Below are positions 45,157 through 53,029 of a stretch of DNA of 64,000 nt, one piece after another. The stretch lies in the NCBI RefSeq assembly GCF_007858435.1, contig NZ_VIGW01000013.1:1-64000 (forward strand). The letters run 5' to 3'. Source of the DNA: Tsukamurella asaccharolytica (GTDB taxonomy: Bacteria > Actinomycetota > Actinomycetes > Mycobacteriales > Mycobacteriaceae). The translations under genes and the position numbers were made by a program. The notes beneath the pieces were generated by a model. That model searched no databases, was not told the origin of the DNA, and saw only the letters and a program-made list of their open reading frames with translations. Within the stretch, counting starts at the first letter, position 1. Each line of letters opens with the position of its first letter.

Positions 45157-45384
45157 TCAGCTGGCGTTGAAGCCGACCGAGCGGCTCTCGCTCGTGCCGA
45201 CCTCGACGTAGGAGACGCGGGCGGAGGGCACCAGGTACTGCTTGCCCTTCTCGTCCGTCAGCTCCAGCAGTTCCGCGCGGCCGGCCAGCGCGTCGGCGAC
45301 GGTCTTCTTGACGTCCTCCGCCGAGTCCTTGCTCTGCAGCACGAGTTCACGGTTCGAGTCCGCGATTCCGATCTTGATCTCCAT
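45157..45384 (-). CDS. DUF3107 protein (TB9.4-like)
   Basis: A 75-residue protein of the DUF3107 family, conserved in actinobacteria and syntenic with Rv3208A. It begins MEIKIGIADSNRELVLQSKD, continues with a helix rich in Val/Lys and ends PSARVSYVEVGTSESRSVGF. The pattern of short strands around one helix suggests a small alpha/beta fold. It has no active-site motif and no signal peptide. It lies upstream of the propeller gene on the same strand. Function unknown. Confidence 0.85.
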   Translation of the reverse strand: MEIKIGIADSNRELVLQSKDSAEDVKKTVADALAGRAELLELTDEKGKQYLVPSARVSYVEVGTSESRSVGFNAS

Positions 45385-45449
45385 GGCACGAGGTTATCCG
45401 CCGGTGCCGTGCCGGCGCGGGGCGAGGGCGCCGATTCTGCTGAGGGCAG

Positions 45450-46121
45450 TCAGCCCAGGCCGAGCGTCGCCATCCGCTCGGCGTGCCGGGTCTGTAGCGA
45501 TTCGAAGAACTGGGCCACGCCCGGGAGTTCGCCGGAGTGCTCGAACAGCAGCGCGGCCAGCTCGTCGCGCGTGGCGAGCACCTCCTGCGCCTGCGTGATG
45601 GCCTCGGACAGCAGCCGCCGGCCCCACAGAGTGAGCGGCGAGCGCAGCGCCGGGTTCGTGGAGACGGCGTCGCGCACCCGGTCCACCGCGAAGTCGGACT
45701 CGCGGGTGTCGGAGAGCACCGTCGCGACGACCGTGGCCGGTTCGACGGGGAGCGCGCGGGCGACCTCGGAGTAGAAGTCGGCGGCGAGGCCTTCGCCGAT
45801 GTAGGCCTTGACCAGCGATTCGTTCCAGTTCCGCGGCGTCGTGCGCTCGTGATACCGGGTGATCACCGGCGCGAAGGGCGCGGTCGCGCTCCCGACGTCC
45901 TGCCCTCGCCGGTCGAGCTCCGTCTCCAACAGCTCGAAGTTGCGCATCTGCGCCGCGGCCATCGACGAGACGGCGATCCGGCCGCTAAGGTCCGGCGCGA
46001 GCTCGGCCTCCTTGGCCAGCCGCTCGAAGGCGGCGAGTTCGCCGTACGCCAGCACCGCGAGCAGGGCCGCGACGCCCGGGTGCTCGGCGGTGATTCCCCG
46101 GTCCTGCGGCTCTTCGCTCAT
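45450..46121 (-). CDS. Ferritin-like-fold protein (Rv3210c-like)
   Basis: A 223-residue helical protein of the ferritin-like superfamily (tRNA-modifying MiaE-like branch or Rv3210c group). Helices carry LLAVLAYGELAAFERLAKEA, AAAQMRNFELLETELDRRG and a region with EGLAADFYSEVARAL, so Glu residues sit where a di-iron site could be. Whether metal is bound is uncertain. The start is ATG at 46121 or 46130. TAGCAT lies 7 bases before the first, fitting a leaderless mRNA. It is divergent from rhlE. Confidence 0.78.
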   Translation of the reverse strand: MSEEPQDRGITAEHPGVAALLAVLAYGELAAFERLAKEAELAPDLSGRIAVSSMAAAQMRNFELLETELDRRGQDVGSATAPFAPVITRYHERTTPRNWNESLVKAYIGEGLAADFYSEVARALPVEPATVVATVLSDTRESDFAVDRVRDAVSTNPALRSPLTLWGRRLLSEAITQAQEVLATRDELAALLFEHSGELPGVAQFFESLQTRHAERMATLGLG

Positions 46122-46154
46122 GGTGCACATGCTAGTGCGGGCCGCTGCGGGGGG

Positions 46155-46300
46155 TAGGATGGTCGGCAGCGACCGAGTTCGGTCGCTGGTAGTTGTGCGC
46201 GCACTCCGCCCCACCGTCGAACGGCAGGGCGTCGAGGCGAGGATGACGGTCCGAAACCCGGGCCGGGGATTCATTGGCCGGAACAGTGCGCGCGTGAGAA
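46155..46300 (+). promoter_or_regulatory. rhlE promoter and 5' leader with terminal hairpin
   Basis: TAGGAT (46155-46160) is a likely -10. About 7 bases later CAGCGACCG-AGTT-CGGTCGCTG (46167-46188) forms a 9-base perfect stem with a tetraloop, so the transcript would begin with a stable hairpin. The leader of roughly 130 bases is long for this genome. RNA-helicase genes are often autoregulated through their leaders; this is an inference. Confidence 0.45.
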
Positions 46301-47944
46301 GTGAACGCGACGCATTCGCCGCCGATGAAAGGCAGAACCATCACCACTGCGAACAACGACATCCACACCGAGCCCGCCACCGTAGAGGGCATGCCCGACG
46401 TCCACGTGATCGGCGACGACCACGTCTCGCCCAGCTTCGCCGAGCTCGGCGTCGACCAGGCCATCGTCGATGCTCTCGGCAAGCGGGGCATCGAGCGCAC
46501 CTTCGCGATCCAGGAGCTGACCCTCCCGCTCGCGCTCGCCGGCAACGACCTCATCGGCCAGGCCCGCACGGGCATGGGCAAGACCTACGGTTTCGGCGTC
46601 CCGCTGCTCAACCGCCTGATCACGCAGGCCCGCGCCGACGTCGGCGAGGACGGCCTCCGCGCACTCGACGGCACCCCGCGCGCGCTCATCATCGTCCCGA
46701 CCCGCGAGCTGTGCGTGCAGGTCACCGAGGACCTGGAGCGCGCCTCCGACGGTGTTCGCGTGCAGACCACCAAGGGCGAGCGCGACCTGAAGATCACCTC
46801 GATCTACGGCGGCCGCCCGTACGAGGCGCAGATCGAGGCGCTGCAGAAGGGCGTCGACGTGGTCGTCGGAACCCCCGGTCGCCTCCTCGACCTCGCCAAC
46901 CAGGGCCACCTCGTGCTCGGCAAGATCCAGATCCTCGTGCTCGACGAGGCCGACGAGATGCTCGACCTGGGCTTCCTGCCCGACATCGAGCGCATCCTCA
47001 CCATGGTGCCCACCGAGCGACAGACGATGCTGTTCTCGGCCACCATGCCGGGCCCGATCATCACCCTGGCCCGCACCTTCCTCAAGCAGCCGACGCACGT
47101 GCGCGCCGAACACCACGACGACTCCGCGGTGCACGAGCGCACCACGCAGTACGTCTACCGCGCCCACGCCCTCGACAAGGTCGAGATGGTCGCGAAGATC
47201 CTGCAGGCCGAGGGCCGCGGCGCGACGATGATCTTCACCCGCACCAAGCGCACCGCGCAGAAGGTGGCCGACGAGCTGGCCGAGCGCGGCTTCAAGGTGG
47301 GCGCCGTGCACGGCGACCTCGGCCAGGTCGCGCGCGAGAAGGCGCTCGGCAAGTTCCGCGACGGCTCCATCGACGTACTCGTCGCCACCGATGTCGCGGC
47401 ACGTGGCATCGACATCGACGACGTCACCCACGTCATCAACTTCCAGTGCCCCGAGGACGACAAGACCTATGTGCACCGCATCGGCCGTACCGGCCGCGCG
47501 GGCAAGACCGGTACCGCCGTCACCTTCGTCGACTGGGACGAGCTGCACCGCTGGGAGCTCATCGACAAGGCCCTCGGCCTCGGCAAGCCCGAGCCCGCGG
47601 AGACCTACAGCTCCAGCGAGCACCTGTTCACCGACCTCGGCATCGACCCGAAGGTCAAGGGCAGCCTGCCCGGCGTGCGCACGCGCGCCGAGGGCGAGGT
47701 CGTCGAGCGCAAGCCGCGCGAGAAGCGCGAGAGCACCCGCACGCGGTCGCGTACCCGCACCCGTGGGGGGCGTCAGTCCGACGGTGCCACCGCCCCTGCC
47801 GGCGACGCCGCGGAGGCTCCCAAGGCCGACGGTGCACCGTCGGACATCGGTGCCGAGGGCGACGCCCCGGCCCGCAAGCGCCGCCGTCGCCGCCGCTCCG
47901 GCGCGAAGAAGCCCGAGGGCGCCGCGCCGGCCTCGGCCGAATGA
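46301..47944 (+). CDS. rhlE: DEAD-box RNA helicase RhlE
   Basis: ATP-dependent RNA helicase in ribosome assembly, RNA decay and cold adaptation. The 547-residue protein has the Q motif (FAELGVDQAIV...FAIQ), Walker A ARTGMGKT, PTRELC, GTPGRLLD, DEAD in VLDEADEMLD, SAT, and the second RecA domain (ATDVAARGIDID; HRIGRTGRAGKTG). The C-terminal 110 residues are disordered, with Arg/Lys runs (KRRRRRRSG) that bind RNA. GTG at 46301 or ATG at 46325 could start it. It matches Rv3211. Confidence 0.94.
   Translation: MNATHSPPMKGRTITTANNDIHTEPATVEGMPDVHVIGDDHVSPSFAELGVDQAIVDALGKRGIERTFAIQELTLPLALAGNDLIGQARTGMGKTYGFGVPLLNRLITQARADVGEDGLRALDGTPRALIIVPTRELCVQVTEDLERASDGVRVQTTKGERDLKITSIYGGRPYEAQIEALQKGVDVVVGTPGRLLDLANQGHLVLGKIQILVLDEADEMLDLGFLPDIERILTMVPTERQTMLFSATMPGPIITLARTFLKQPTHVRAEHHDDSAVHERTTQYVYRAHALDKVEMVAKILQAEGRGATMIFTRTKRTAQKVADELAERGFKVGAVHGDLGQVAREKALGKFRDGSIDVLVATDVAARGIDIDDVTHVINFQCPEDDKTYVHRIGRTGRAGKTGTAVTFVDWDELHRWELIDKALGLGKPEPAETYSSSEHLFTDLGIDPKVKGSLPGVRTRAEGEVVERKPREKRESTRTRSRTRTRGGRQSDGATAPAGDAAEAPKADGAPSDIGAEGDAPARKRRRRRRSGAKKPEGAAPASAE
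47826..47843. repeat. Palindromic double copy of the CGACGGTGC 9-mer in rhlE
   Basis: CCGACGGTGCACCGTCGG is an 18-base perfect palindrome made of the two orientations of the over-represented 9-mer, sharing two bases. It lies in the disordered C-terminal coding part of rhlE, where protein constraint is weak. Confidence 0.7.
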
Positions 47945-47995
47945 TCTCGGCCGAGTAGATCCCCACGACGAACGAGATCGGATCGCCACGCGATG

Positions 47996-48029
47996 AGACT
48001 AGTCAGACTGGTCTGAACGGACGTATGGT
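47996..48029 (+). promoter_or_regulatory. Operator and leaderless promoter of the toxin-antitoxin pair
   Basis: AGACTAGTC-A-GACTGGTCT (47996-48014) is a 19-base dyad with 8 of 9 pairs matching. TATGGT (48024-48029) lies 6 bases before the antitoxin ATG at 48036, suggesting a leaderless mRNA. Toxin-antitoxin operons are generally repressed by their own complex at such dyads. Confidence 0.6.
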
Positions 48030-48035
48030 GTGCTC

Positions 48036-48269
48036 ATGCGCACCATCACGAGCACTGAGGCGAAAGCCAAGTTCAACGCGATCATCGCCGAGGTCGAGAA
48101 GACGGGGAGCCCGGTCACTGTCACCTCGCATGGCCGCGCGGCGGTCATCATCACGCCGGTGACCCCGCGGAGCCGGACATTCGGACAGTTCCCCGGCCTG
48201 GAGATCCCCGACGACTTCGACGCCCCGCTCCCCGACGCTGAGCTGGCGGCCTGGGACGCCGTCTCGTGA
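48036..48269 (+). CDS. Phd/YefM-family antitoxin
   Basis: A 77-residue antitoxin of the Phd/YefM type. The N-terminal DNA-binding part reads MRTITSTEAKAKFNAIIAEV, then TGSPVTVTSHGRAAVIITP. The acidic C-terminal tail (IPDDFDAPLPDAELAAWDA) would bind the toxin. The toxin start overlaps its stop by four bases (GTGA). The pair is absent from this place in M. tuberculosis and is probably acquired. ATG at 48036 is preferred over GTG at 48030 because of the leaderless -10 spacing. Confidence 0.88.
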   Translation: MRTITSTEAKAKFNAIIAEVEKTGSPVTVTSHGRAAVIITPVTPRSRTFGQFPGLEIPDDFDAPLPDAELAAWDAVS

Positions 48270-48661
48270 CCGCCGTGCTCCTCGACACTAACGCGCTGCT
48301 CTGGCTCGCGAAATCGCCCGAACTGGTGGCGGCGTCGGCCCGCGAGGTGCTCGAAAACCCGGCCAACGAGCTATTCATCTCGGCGGCCTCAGCGTGGGAG
48401 ATCGCGATCAAAACTCGTCTGGGGCGTCTCGACGGCGCGGCGATCCTGTCGAGCTGGACGGACACCCTGGAAGCGATGACCGCGCAGGAGCTGGTCATGG
48501 ACTCGGCAGACGCCACGCTGGCCGGGCAGCTGAACTGGGACCACCGGGACCCGTTCGACCGCATGATCGTCGCCCAAGCCACACGTCGCGGGCTCGCCAT
48601 CGCCACCAGCGACCGTGCGATCCACGCGGGGGCGATGACGCCGGTCATCGTCACGAAATAG
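48266..48661 (+). CDS. VapC-type PIN-domain toxin
   Basis: A 131-residue PIN-domain ribonuclease. The acidic triad-quartet is visible: D in LLDTNALLWL (near residue 7), E in SAWEIAIK, D in DPFDRMIVAQA and D in ATSDRAIH. VapC toxins cleave specific RNAs, often tRNAs or the 23S sarcin-ricin loop; the target here is unknown. GTG at 48266 overlaps the antitoxin stop, so production is coupled. A hairpin terminator follows 80 bases downstream. Confidence 0.9.
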   Translation: MTAVLLDTNALLWLAKSPELVAASAREVLENPANELFISAASAWEIAIKTRLGRLDGAAILSSWTDTLEAMTAQELVMDSADATLAGQLNWDHRDPFDRMIVAQATRRGLAIATSDRAIHAGAMTPVIVTK

Positions 48662-48740
48662 GTCCACGAATCGAACGCTCGGCGAGACTCAACGACGCGG
48701 CGGTCGAGGTCGCTACAAGCGCAGTCGTCCCCCGAACGAC

Positions 48741-48776
48741 GGACCCCGCTCCCGCCATCCGATGGTCGCGGGGTCC
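48741..48776. terminator. Hairpin terminator after vapC
   Basis: GGACCCCGC (48741-48749) pairs with GCGGGGTCC (48768-48776), with an inner CCATC/GATGG stem. No T run follows. It separates the toxin-antitoxin pair from the DUF418 gene. Confidence 0.6.
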
Positions 48777-48800
48777 TCGTGTGTTCGGGAGGGTAGGGCC

Positions 48801-49961
48801 ATGACCTCGACTCCCGCTCCGGCCGGCACCGCGCGCATCCCCGCGCCGCCGACGCGCCGCATCGCCTCCCTCGACGTGGCCCGCGGCGTCGCGATCCTCG
48901 GCACCTTCGGCACCAACGTGTGGATCTTCACCGAGCCCCGCGGGATGGTCGGCTACCTCGACTCGGTGGGCACCGAGTCGCTGCCGATCCGCGTGCTCCA
49001 GACCCTCGCGCAGGGCAAGTTCCTGGGCCTGCTCAGCCTGATGTTCGGTGTGGGCCTGGCGATTCAACAGGCTTCGGCGGCCCGTCACGAGCGCCCCTGG
49101 CCCGGCCGCTACTGGCGCCGCGCGCTGGTGCTGTTCCTCGACGGCCTGGTGCACTTCCTGTTGGTCGCCGAGTTCGACGTGCTCATGGGCTACGCCCTGG
49201 TGTCCTTCGTGGTCTCGGCGATGCTGATCCTGCGACCCCGGGTGCGGCTGTGGTGGGCGGTCGGCTTCGCCGCGCTGCACCTGTCGGCGGTGGCGCTGGT
49301 GTCGATCGGAATGGCGCTGTCGTCCGGCAGCGGCACGGCCTCGGCGCCCGCCGGCGCGAATCCGTATGCCGACGGCTCGTTCTGGGACCTGGTGCTCTTC
49401 CGCGTGGACCACGCGCTACTCTTCCGCGCGGAGACGATCTTCCTGATCCCGCTGACGATCACGATGTTCCTCACCGGCGCGGCGCTCTTCCAGGGAGGGC
49501 TGTTCGGCCCCGACGGCGCGCGCCTGCGCCGCCGCATGCTGTGGATCGGCGGGATCGCGGCGCCGGTGGACCTCGCGATCGGGATCGCCGGTGCGCCGCT
49601 GGGACTCGCGGGCCCGGCCGTCTTCGTCGGGCGGTACGCGGTGGCCCCACTGGTGGCGCTGGGCCTGCTCGCGCTCGTCGCCGAGTTCTACCAGCGGCGC
49701 GCGGTGGGCCGGGCGGGTGCCGCGCTGAGCAAGGTGGGGAAGACCGCGCTGAGCTGCTACGTCCTGCAAAACGCGATCGCCTCGGTGCTCTGCTACGGCT
49801 GGGGCCTCGGGCTCGCCGCGCGGTACGGCGCCGAGCACCGGCTCGCCTTCACCGTCGCCGTGTACCTCGCGGTGATGGCCTTCCTGCTCGCCGCGTCGGC
49901 GCTGTGGACCCGGCGGTTCTCCCGCGGCCCCATCGAGATGCTGATGCACCGCGCGGCCTGA
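48801..49961 (+). CDS. DUF418-family multi-pass membrane protein
   Basis: A 386-residue polytopic membrane protein of the DUF418 (YeiB-like) family. The family signature is near the N-terminus: RRIASLDVARGVAILGTFGTN. About ten hydrophobic helices follow. The typical C-terminal region contains VGKTALSCYVLQNAIASVL and FTVAVYLAVMAFLLAASALW, ending GPIEMLMHRA. The family resembles acyltransferase-3 membrane proteins and may modify envelope components, but no reaction is proven. ATG at 48801 follows GGGAGGG. It converges on the phospholipase gene with about 60 bases between them. Confidence 0.85.
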   Translation: MTSTPAPAGTARIPAPPTRRIASLDVARGVAILGTFGTNVWIFTEPRGMVGYLDSVGTESLPIRVLQTLAQGKFLGLLSLMFGVGLAIQQASAARHERPWPGRYWRRALVLFLDGLVHFLLVAEFDVLMGYALVSFVVSAMLILRPRVRLWWAVGFAALHLSAVALVSIGMALSSGSGTASAPAGANPYADGSFWDLVLFRVDHALLFRAETIFLIPLTITMFLTGAALFQGGLFGPDGARLRRRMLWIGGIAAPVDLAIGIAGAPLGLAGPAVFVGRYAVAPLVALGLLALVAEFYQRRAVGRAGAALSKVGKTALSCYVLQNAIASVLCYGWGLGLAARYGAEHRLAFTVAVYLAVMAFLLAASALWTRRFSRGPIEMLMHRAA

Positions 49962-50021
49962 CCGCGAATGCGGTCGGTCTCCCACGGATTCCGCAGGAGG
50001 CCGACCGCACTCTGCTCCGGA

Positions 50022-51890
50022 CTACGACTCCGATCGACGGTTGCGCAGGGCCCAAACGCCCACGCCGACGAGTACGACGACCACCACGGGAATGCCCACC
50101 CAGAGCCAGGTCTTCGACGACGAGCCCGCCGACTCGCCCGCGGCCTGCGTCGAGGTCGGCGAGGGAGTCGCCGCGGAGCTCGACGGTGCGCCCTTCACGG
50201 CGGCGGCCTGCGCGCCCTGATCGGCGGGCGGAGGCGTGGCCTCGACGGCGCCGGTGACCTGGTTCAGCCACACCTTGTCGGCGCGCGCGGCCCCGAAGTC
50301 GAAGAGGCCGTCCAGCTTTCCGGACCGCTCGTCGGCGGAGTCGGTGATCCGGCCGGTGCGCCAGTTGTCCTCGAGGAACTTGGTGATGGACGCCTGCTCG
50401 ATCGGGTCGTGGTTCACCGTGTTCTTGCGGGCGAACGGCGAGATCAGCAGGAAGGGCTGGCGCGTACCGGGGCCGCAGCGCACCGACTGCCCGGCGAGGG
50501 CGGGCGCGGCGGCGGAGGCGCAGATCGTCCGGTCCAGCGTGGGATCCTTGCTGCCGGAGAGGATCACGGGCGCCTGGTGGTCGTACCAGCCGTCCGAATC
50601 GTCGTAGGCGAGGATCACGGCGGTGGACGCCCAGTCCTTGGACTGCTGAAGGCGGTTCACGTAGGTGGTGACGAAGGTCTGCTCGTCGAGCGGATCCGAG
50701 TAGGCCGCGTGGCCGTCCTGGTACTCGCCGGCCTTGAGGAAGCTCACGGCGGGCAGCTTGTCCGCCTTCAGCGCCGCGTCGAAGTCGGTGAGGTCGTAGT
50801 TGTGGTTCGCCACGCCGCCGTGGCCGATCTCGTCGATGCCGGACGGCGCGACGTGGTGCTCGTTCGCGGTGGAACGGTAGTAGGCGAACGGGTTGTGGTG
50901 CGGGCTGTAGTCGACGGACGCGTTCCCGGCGACGTTGCGGTGCGTCGTGTTGCACAGCGCACGTGCATCGCCCGCTGCGGCGGTCGACGGGCGGAAGCCA
51001 CCCTGGAACCAGCCCCAGGTCACGGACTTCTCGTTGAGCAGGTCGCCGATGTTCTTGCCCTGCATGGCCGCGAGCGCGTCCTTGCCGGTGCGGTTCTTGT
51101 TCGAGCAGTCGTCGTACAGCGGGTCCGGATCCTCGTACATCGTGCCGACACCCTCGGCGGTCGGTGCGCCGACGGTGTACTTGTCCGGCGCGGAGGTCTT
51201 CTTCCCGGTCGCGGCGTCGTAGGACTCCACGCCGAAGGTCTGCCCCGAGACGAGGTTGATCGCGCCGGGCGTCGACGGCCCGAACTGGGTGGACCAGAAG
51301 TTGTCGTTCAGGGTGTAGTTCTGCGCGTAGTTCCACAGGCCGGTGACGGTGTTGCCGTCGTAGTAGCCCATCACCGAACCGGGGTGCTCGAACATGCCGG
51401 GGCCGGACGAGGCGCACTTGTCCTTGGTGGTGAACTCCACGAACTTGTCCATCGCACCGCCGTTCGCGGCCTCCTGCTCCGCCGTGTACTCGTGGTTCTG
51501 ATCGCACGTGACGGCCTGGCCGGGGGTGAACCGGAAGGGCTTGTACTTGTTGGGGTTCGCCTCGCCCGCGAGGCCGGCGCGGGTGAAGGTGTTGACGTCT
51601 TCGGGGGTTCCCGGCGCCGCGGTGAAGCTCGGCGCGTCCAGGCCCGAGCCCTGCAGCTTCTCGCCGGGCGTGTTCGCGGCCACCGGGTAGGTGCCGAAGT
51701 AGTGGTCGAAGGAGATGTTCTCGTTGAAGATCACCACCACGTGCTTGATCGGGGTGGCGGTGTCGCCCGGGTCGGCGAGTACCGACGGTGCGCCGATCGC
51801 GCCGGCCGCCAGCGCGATCGCCGCAGCGCCCGCGAGCGCTGCGGCCCGAGTCGTGTGGGAACGAGTTCCCCGGTAGCGGAAGGGATTCAC
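50022..51890 (-). CDS. Phosphoesterase/phospholipase C with C-terminal membrane anchor
   Basis: A 622-residue exported phosphoesterase of the non-specific phospholipase C/acid phosphatase (AcpA) family. The signal peptide (about residues 1-40) ends SVLADP. Metal-site motifs are VVVIFNENISFDHYFGTYP near the N-terminus, NHNYDLTDF, DDSDGWYDHQAP and an ISPFARKN turn. After a Pro/Ser/Thr linker the protein ends in a helix (LWVGIPVVVVVLVGVGVWAL) and a short Arg tail, so it is anchored rather than released. GTG at 51890 has AGGAGG upstream and overlaps the efeB stop (GTGA), an unusual partnership. Confidence 0.9.
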   Translation of the reverse strand: MNPFRYRGTRSHTTRAAALAGAAAIALAAGAIGAPSVLADPGDTATPIKHVVVIFNENISFDHYFGTYPVAANTPGEKLQGSGLDAPSFTAAPGTPEDVNTFTRAGLAGEANPNKYKPFRFTPGQAVTCDQNHEYTAEQEAANGGAMDKFVEFTTKDKCASSGPGMFEHPGSVMGYYDGNTVTGLWNYAQNYTLNDNFWSTQFGPSTPGAINLVSGQTFGVESYDAATGKKTSAPDKYTVGAPTAEGVGTMYEDPDPLYDDCSNKNRTGKDALAAMQGKNIGDLLNEKSVTWGWFQGGFRPSTAAAGDARALCNTTHRNVAGNASVDYSPHHNPFAYYRSTANEHHVAPSGIDEIGHGGVANHNYDLTDFDAALKADKLPAVSFLKAGEYQDGHAAYSDPLDEQTFVTTYVNRLQQSKDWASTAVILAYDDSDGWYDHQAPVILSGSKDPTLDRTICASAAAPALAGQSVRCGPGTRQPFLLISPFARKNTVNHDPIEQASITKFLEDNWRTGRITDSADERSGKLDGLFDFGAARADKVWLNQVTGAVEATPPPADQGAQAAAVKGAPSSSAATPSPTSTQAAGESAGSSSKTWLWVGIPVVVVVLVGVGVWALRNRRSES

Positions 51891-53029
51891 AGTATGCCTC
51901 CTGTCGTGGAGCAGTCCGTTCCCGCGTCGCGGGGCGGAAGATAGAAGTAGCCGCCCCCGAACGGGGCGATGTAGTCGGTGAGCGGTTCGCCGCTCAGCCG
52001 CTGCTGGACGGCCTCGAACTGCGCGACGATGTCGCGTTGCAGGCAGGTGAAGACGAGCCCCAGGTCGAGATTGCCGTTCATGTCGAGGCCGCCCGCGTAG
52101 TTGTAGGCGCGCCGGAAGATCCGCGAGCCCTCGGTTTCGGCGGTGCGTGGGTTCGCGAGCCGGATGTGGCTGGTCAGCGGGATCACGTCGCCGCCCGGGT
52201 CGTCGGCGTACTGCGGCGCGTCGAGGTCGGTGCTCCCGTCGAGCGGTGCGCCGCTCGCGCGGTCGCGGCCGATGATGTTCTCCTGCTCGGCGAGCGAGAT
52301 CCGGTCCCAGAACTCCGTGAGCATCCGGATCAGGCGCACCACGAGGAAGGTGCCGCCACGGGTCCACGGCTGAGTGGCGCCGTCGAGCAGGACGAGACTG
52401 TCGAACTCCTCGGGCCGGACGTTCGAGGTTCCGTCCTTGAATCCGAAGTGGTTCCGCGGTGCGCCGTCGGGCCGGGGCGCCGGCTGGGAGCCGTCCTGGC
52501 GCCAGCGGGGCGCGAGGCCACCGCGCCCGGCGCGGCTGAGGTCGCGGAGCGTGTGCAGCACGGTGTCCTGCTCGGCGGCCCGGATCTCCAGCAGCAGGTC
52601 GCCGTGGCACCGCGCCGGATCGAGTCGGTCGTCGTCGAACTCGCGCATCGGACGGATGCCGTCCGGGCGCTTGTCGGCGTGCCAGCGATCGAAGAAGCTC
52701 GCGCCGTACCCGAGGTTCACGGTGAGATCGGGGGCGCCGCCGAGGTCGGGGCCCAGCGTCCCGGAGTCGTTCGGGGGCGCGGTGATGGCCGTGGAGACGG
52801 GCGTGTGCGGCTGCTTGAGCGCCCGGATCCGCTCGGAGAGAGTGCGCAGGAGCGCGTCGGTCTCGGCGGGGGAGTCGCACGTGATGTCGAAGGCCGCGTA
52901 GGTCGCGTGCCGCTGCTCCGCCGGTGCGGCCGCGGGCGCCGGGACGTCGTCGCGCGTGCACGCAGCCAGTCCCACCAGGCCCGCGGCGGCGGCCGTGCCG
53001 CCGAGGAAGCCGCGCCGCGAGGCCCTCAT
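51887..53029 (-). CDS. efeB: EfeB, Tat-exported dye-decolorizing heme peroxidase
   Basis: A 380-residue DyP-type peroxidase, exported folded by the Tat system (signal RASRRGFLGGTAAAAGLVG, residues 2-20). The DyP hallmark GxxDG is GFKDGTSN, and heme-pocket regions include LTSHIRLANPR and FGGGYFYLPP. In EfeUOB systems it helps ferrous-iron uptake or takes iron from heme. The ATG overlaps the efeO stop by four bases, and its own stop overlaps the phospholipase start. No EfeU permease lies next to the pair. Confidence 0.93.
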   Translation of the reverse strand: MRASRRGFLGGTAAAAGLVGLAACTRDDVPAPAAAPAEQRHATYAAFDITCDSPAETDALLRTLSERIRALKQPHTPVSTAITAPPNDSGTLGPDLGGAPDLTVNLGYGASFFDRWHADKRPDGIRPMREFDDDRLDPARCHGDLLLEIRAAEQDTVLHTLRDLSRAGRGGLAPRWRQDGSQPAPRPDGAPRNHFGFKDGTSNVRPEEFDSLVLLDGATQPWTRGGTFLVVRLIRMLTEFWDRISLAEQENIIGRDRASGAPLDGSTDLDAPQYADDPGGDVIPLTSHIRLANPRTAETEGSRIFRRAYNYAGGLDMNGNLDLGLVFTCLQRDIVAQFEAVQQRLSGEPLTDYIAPFGGGYFYLPPRDAGTDCSTTGGIL

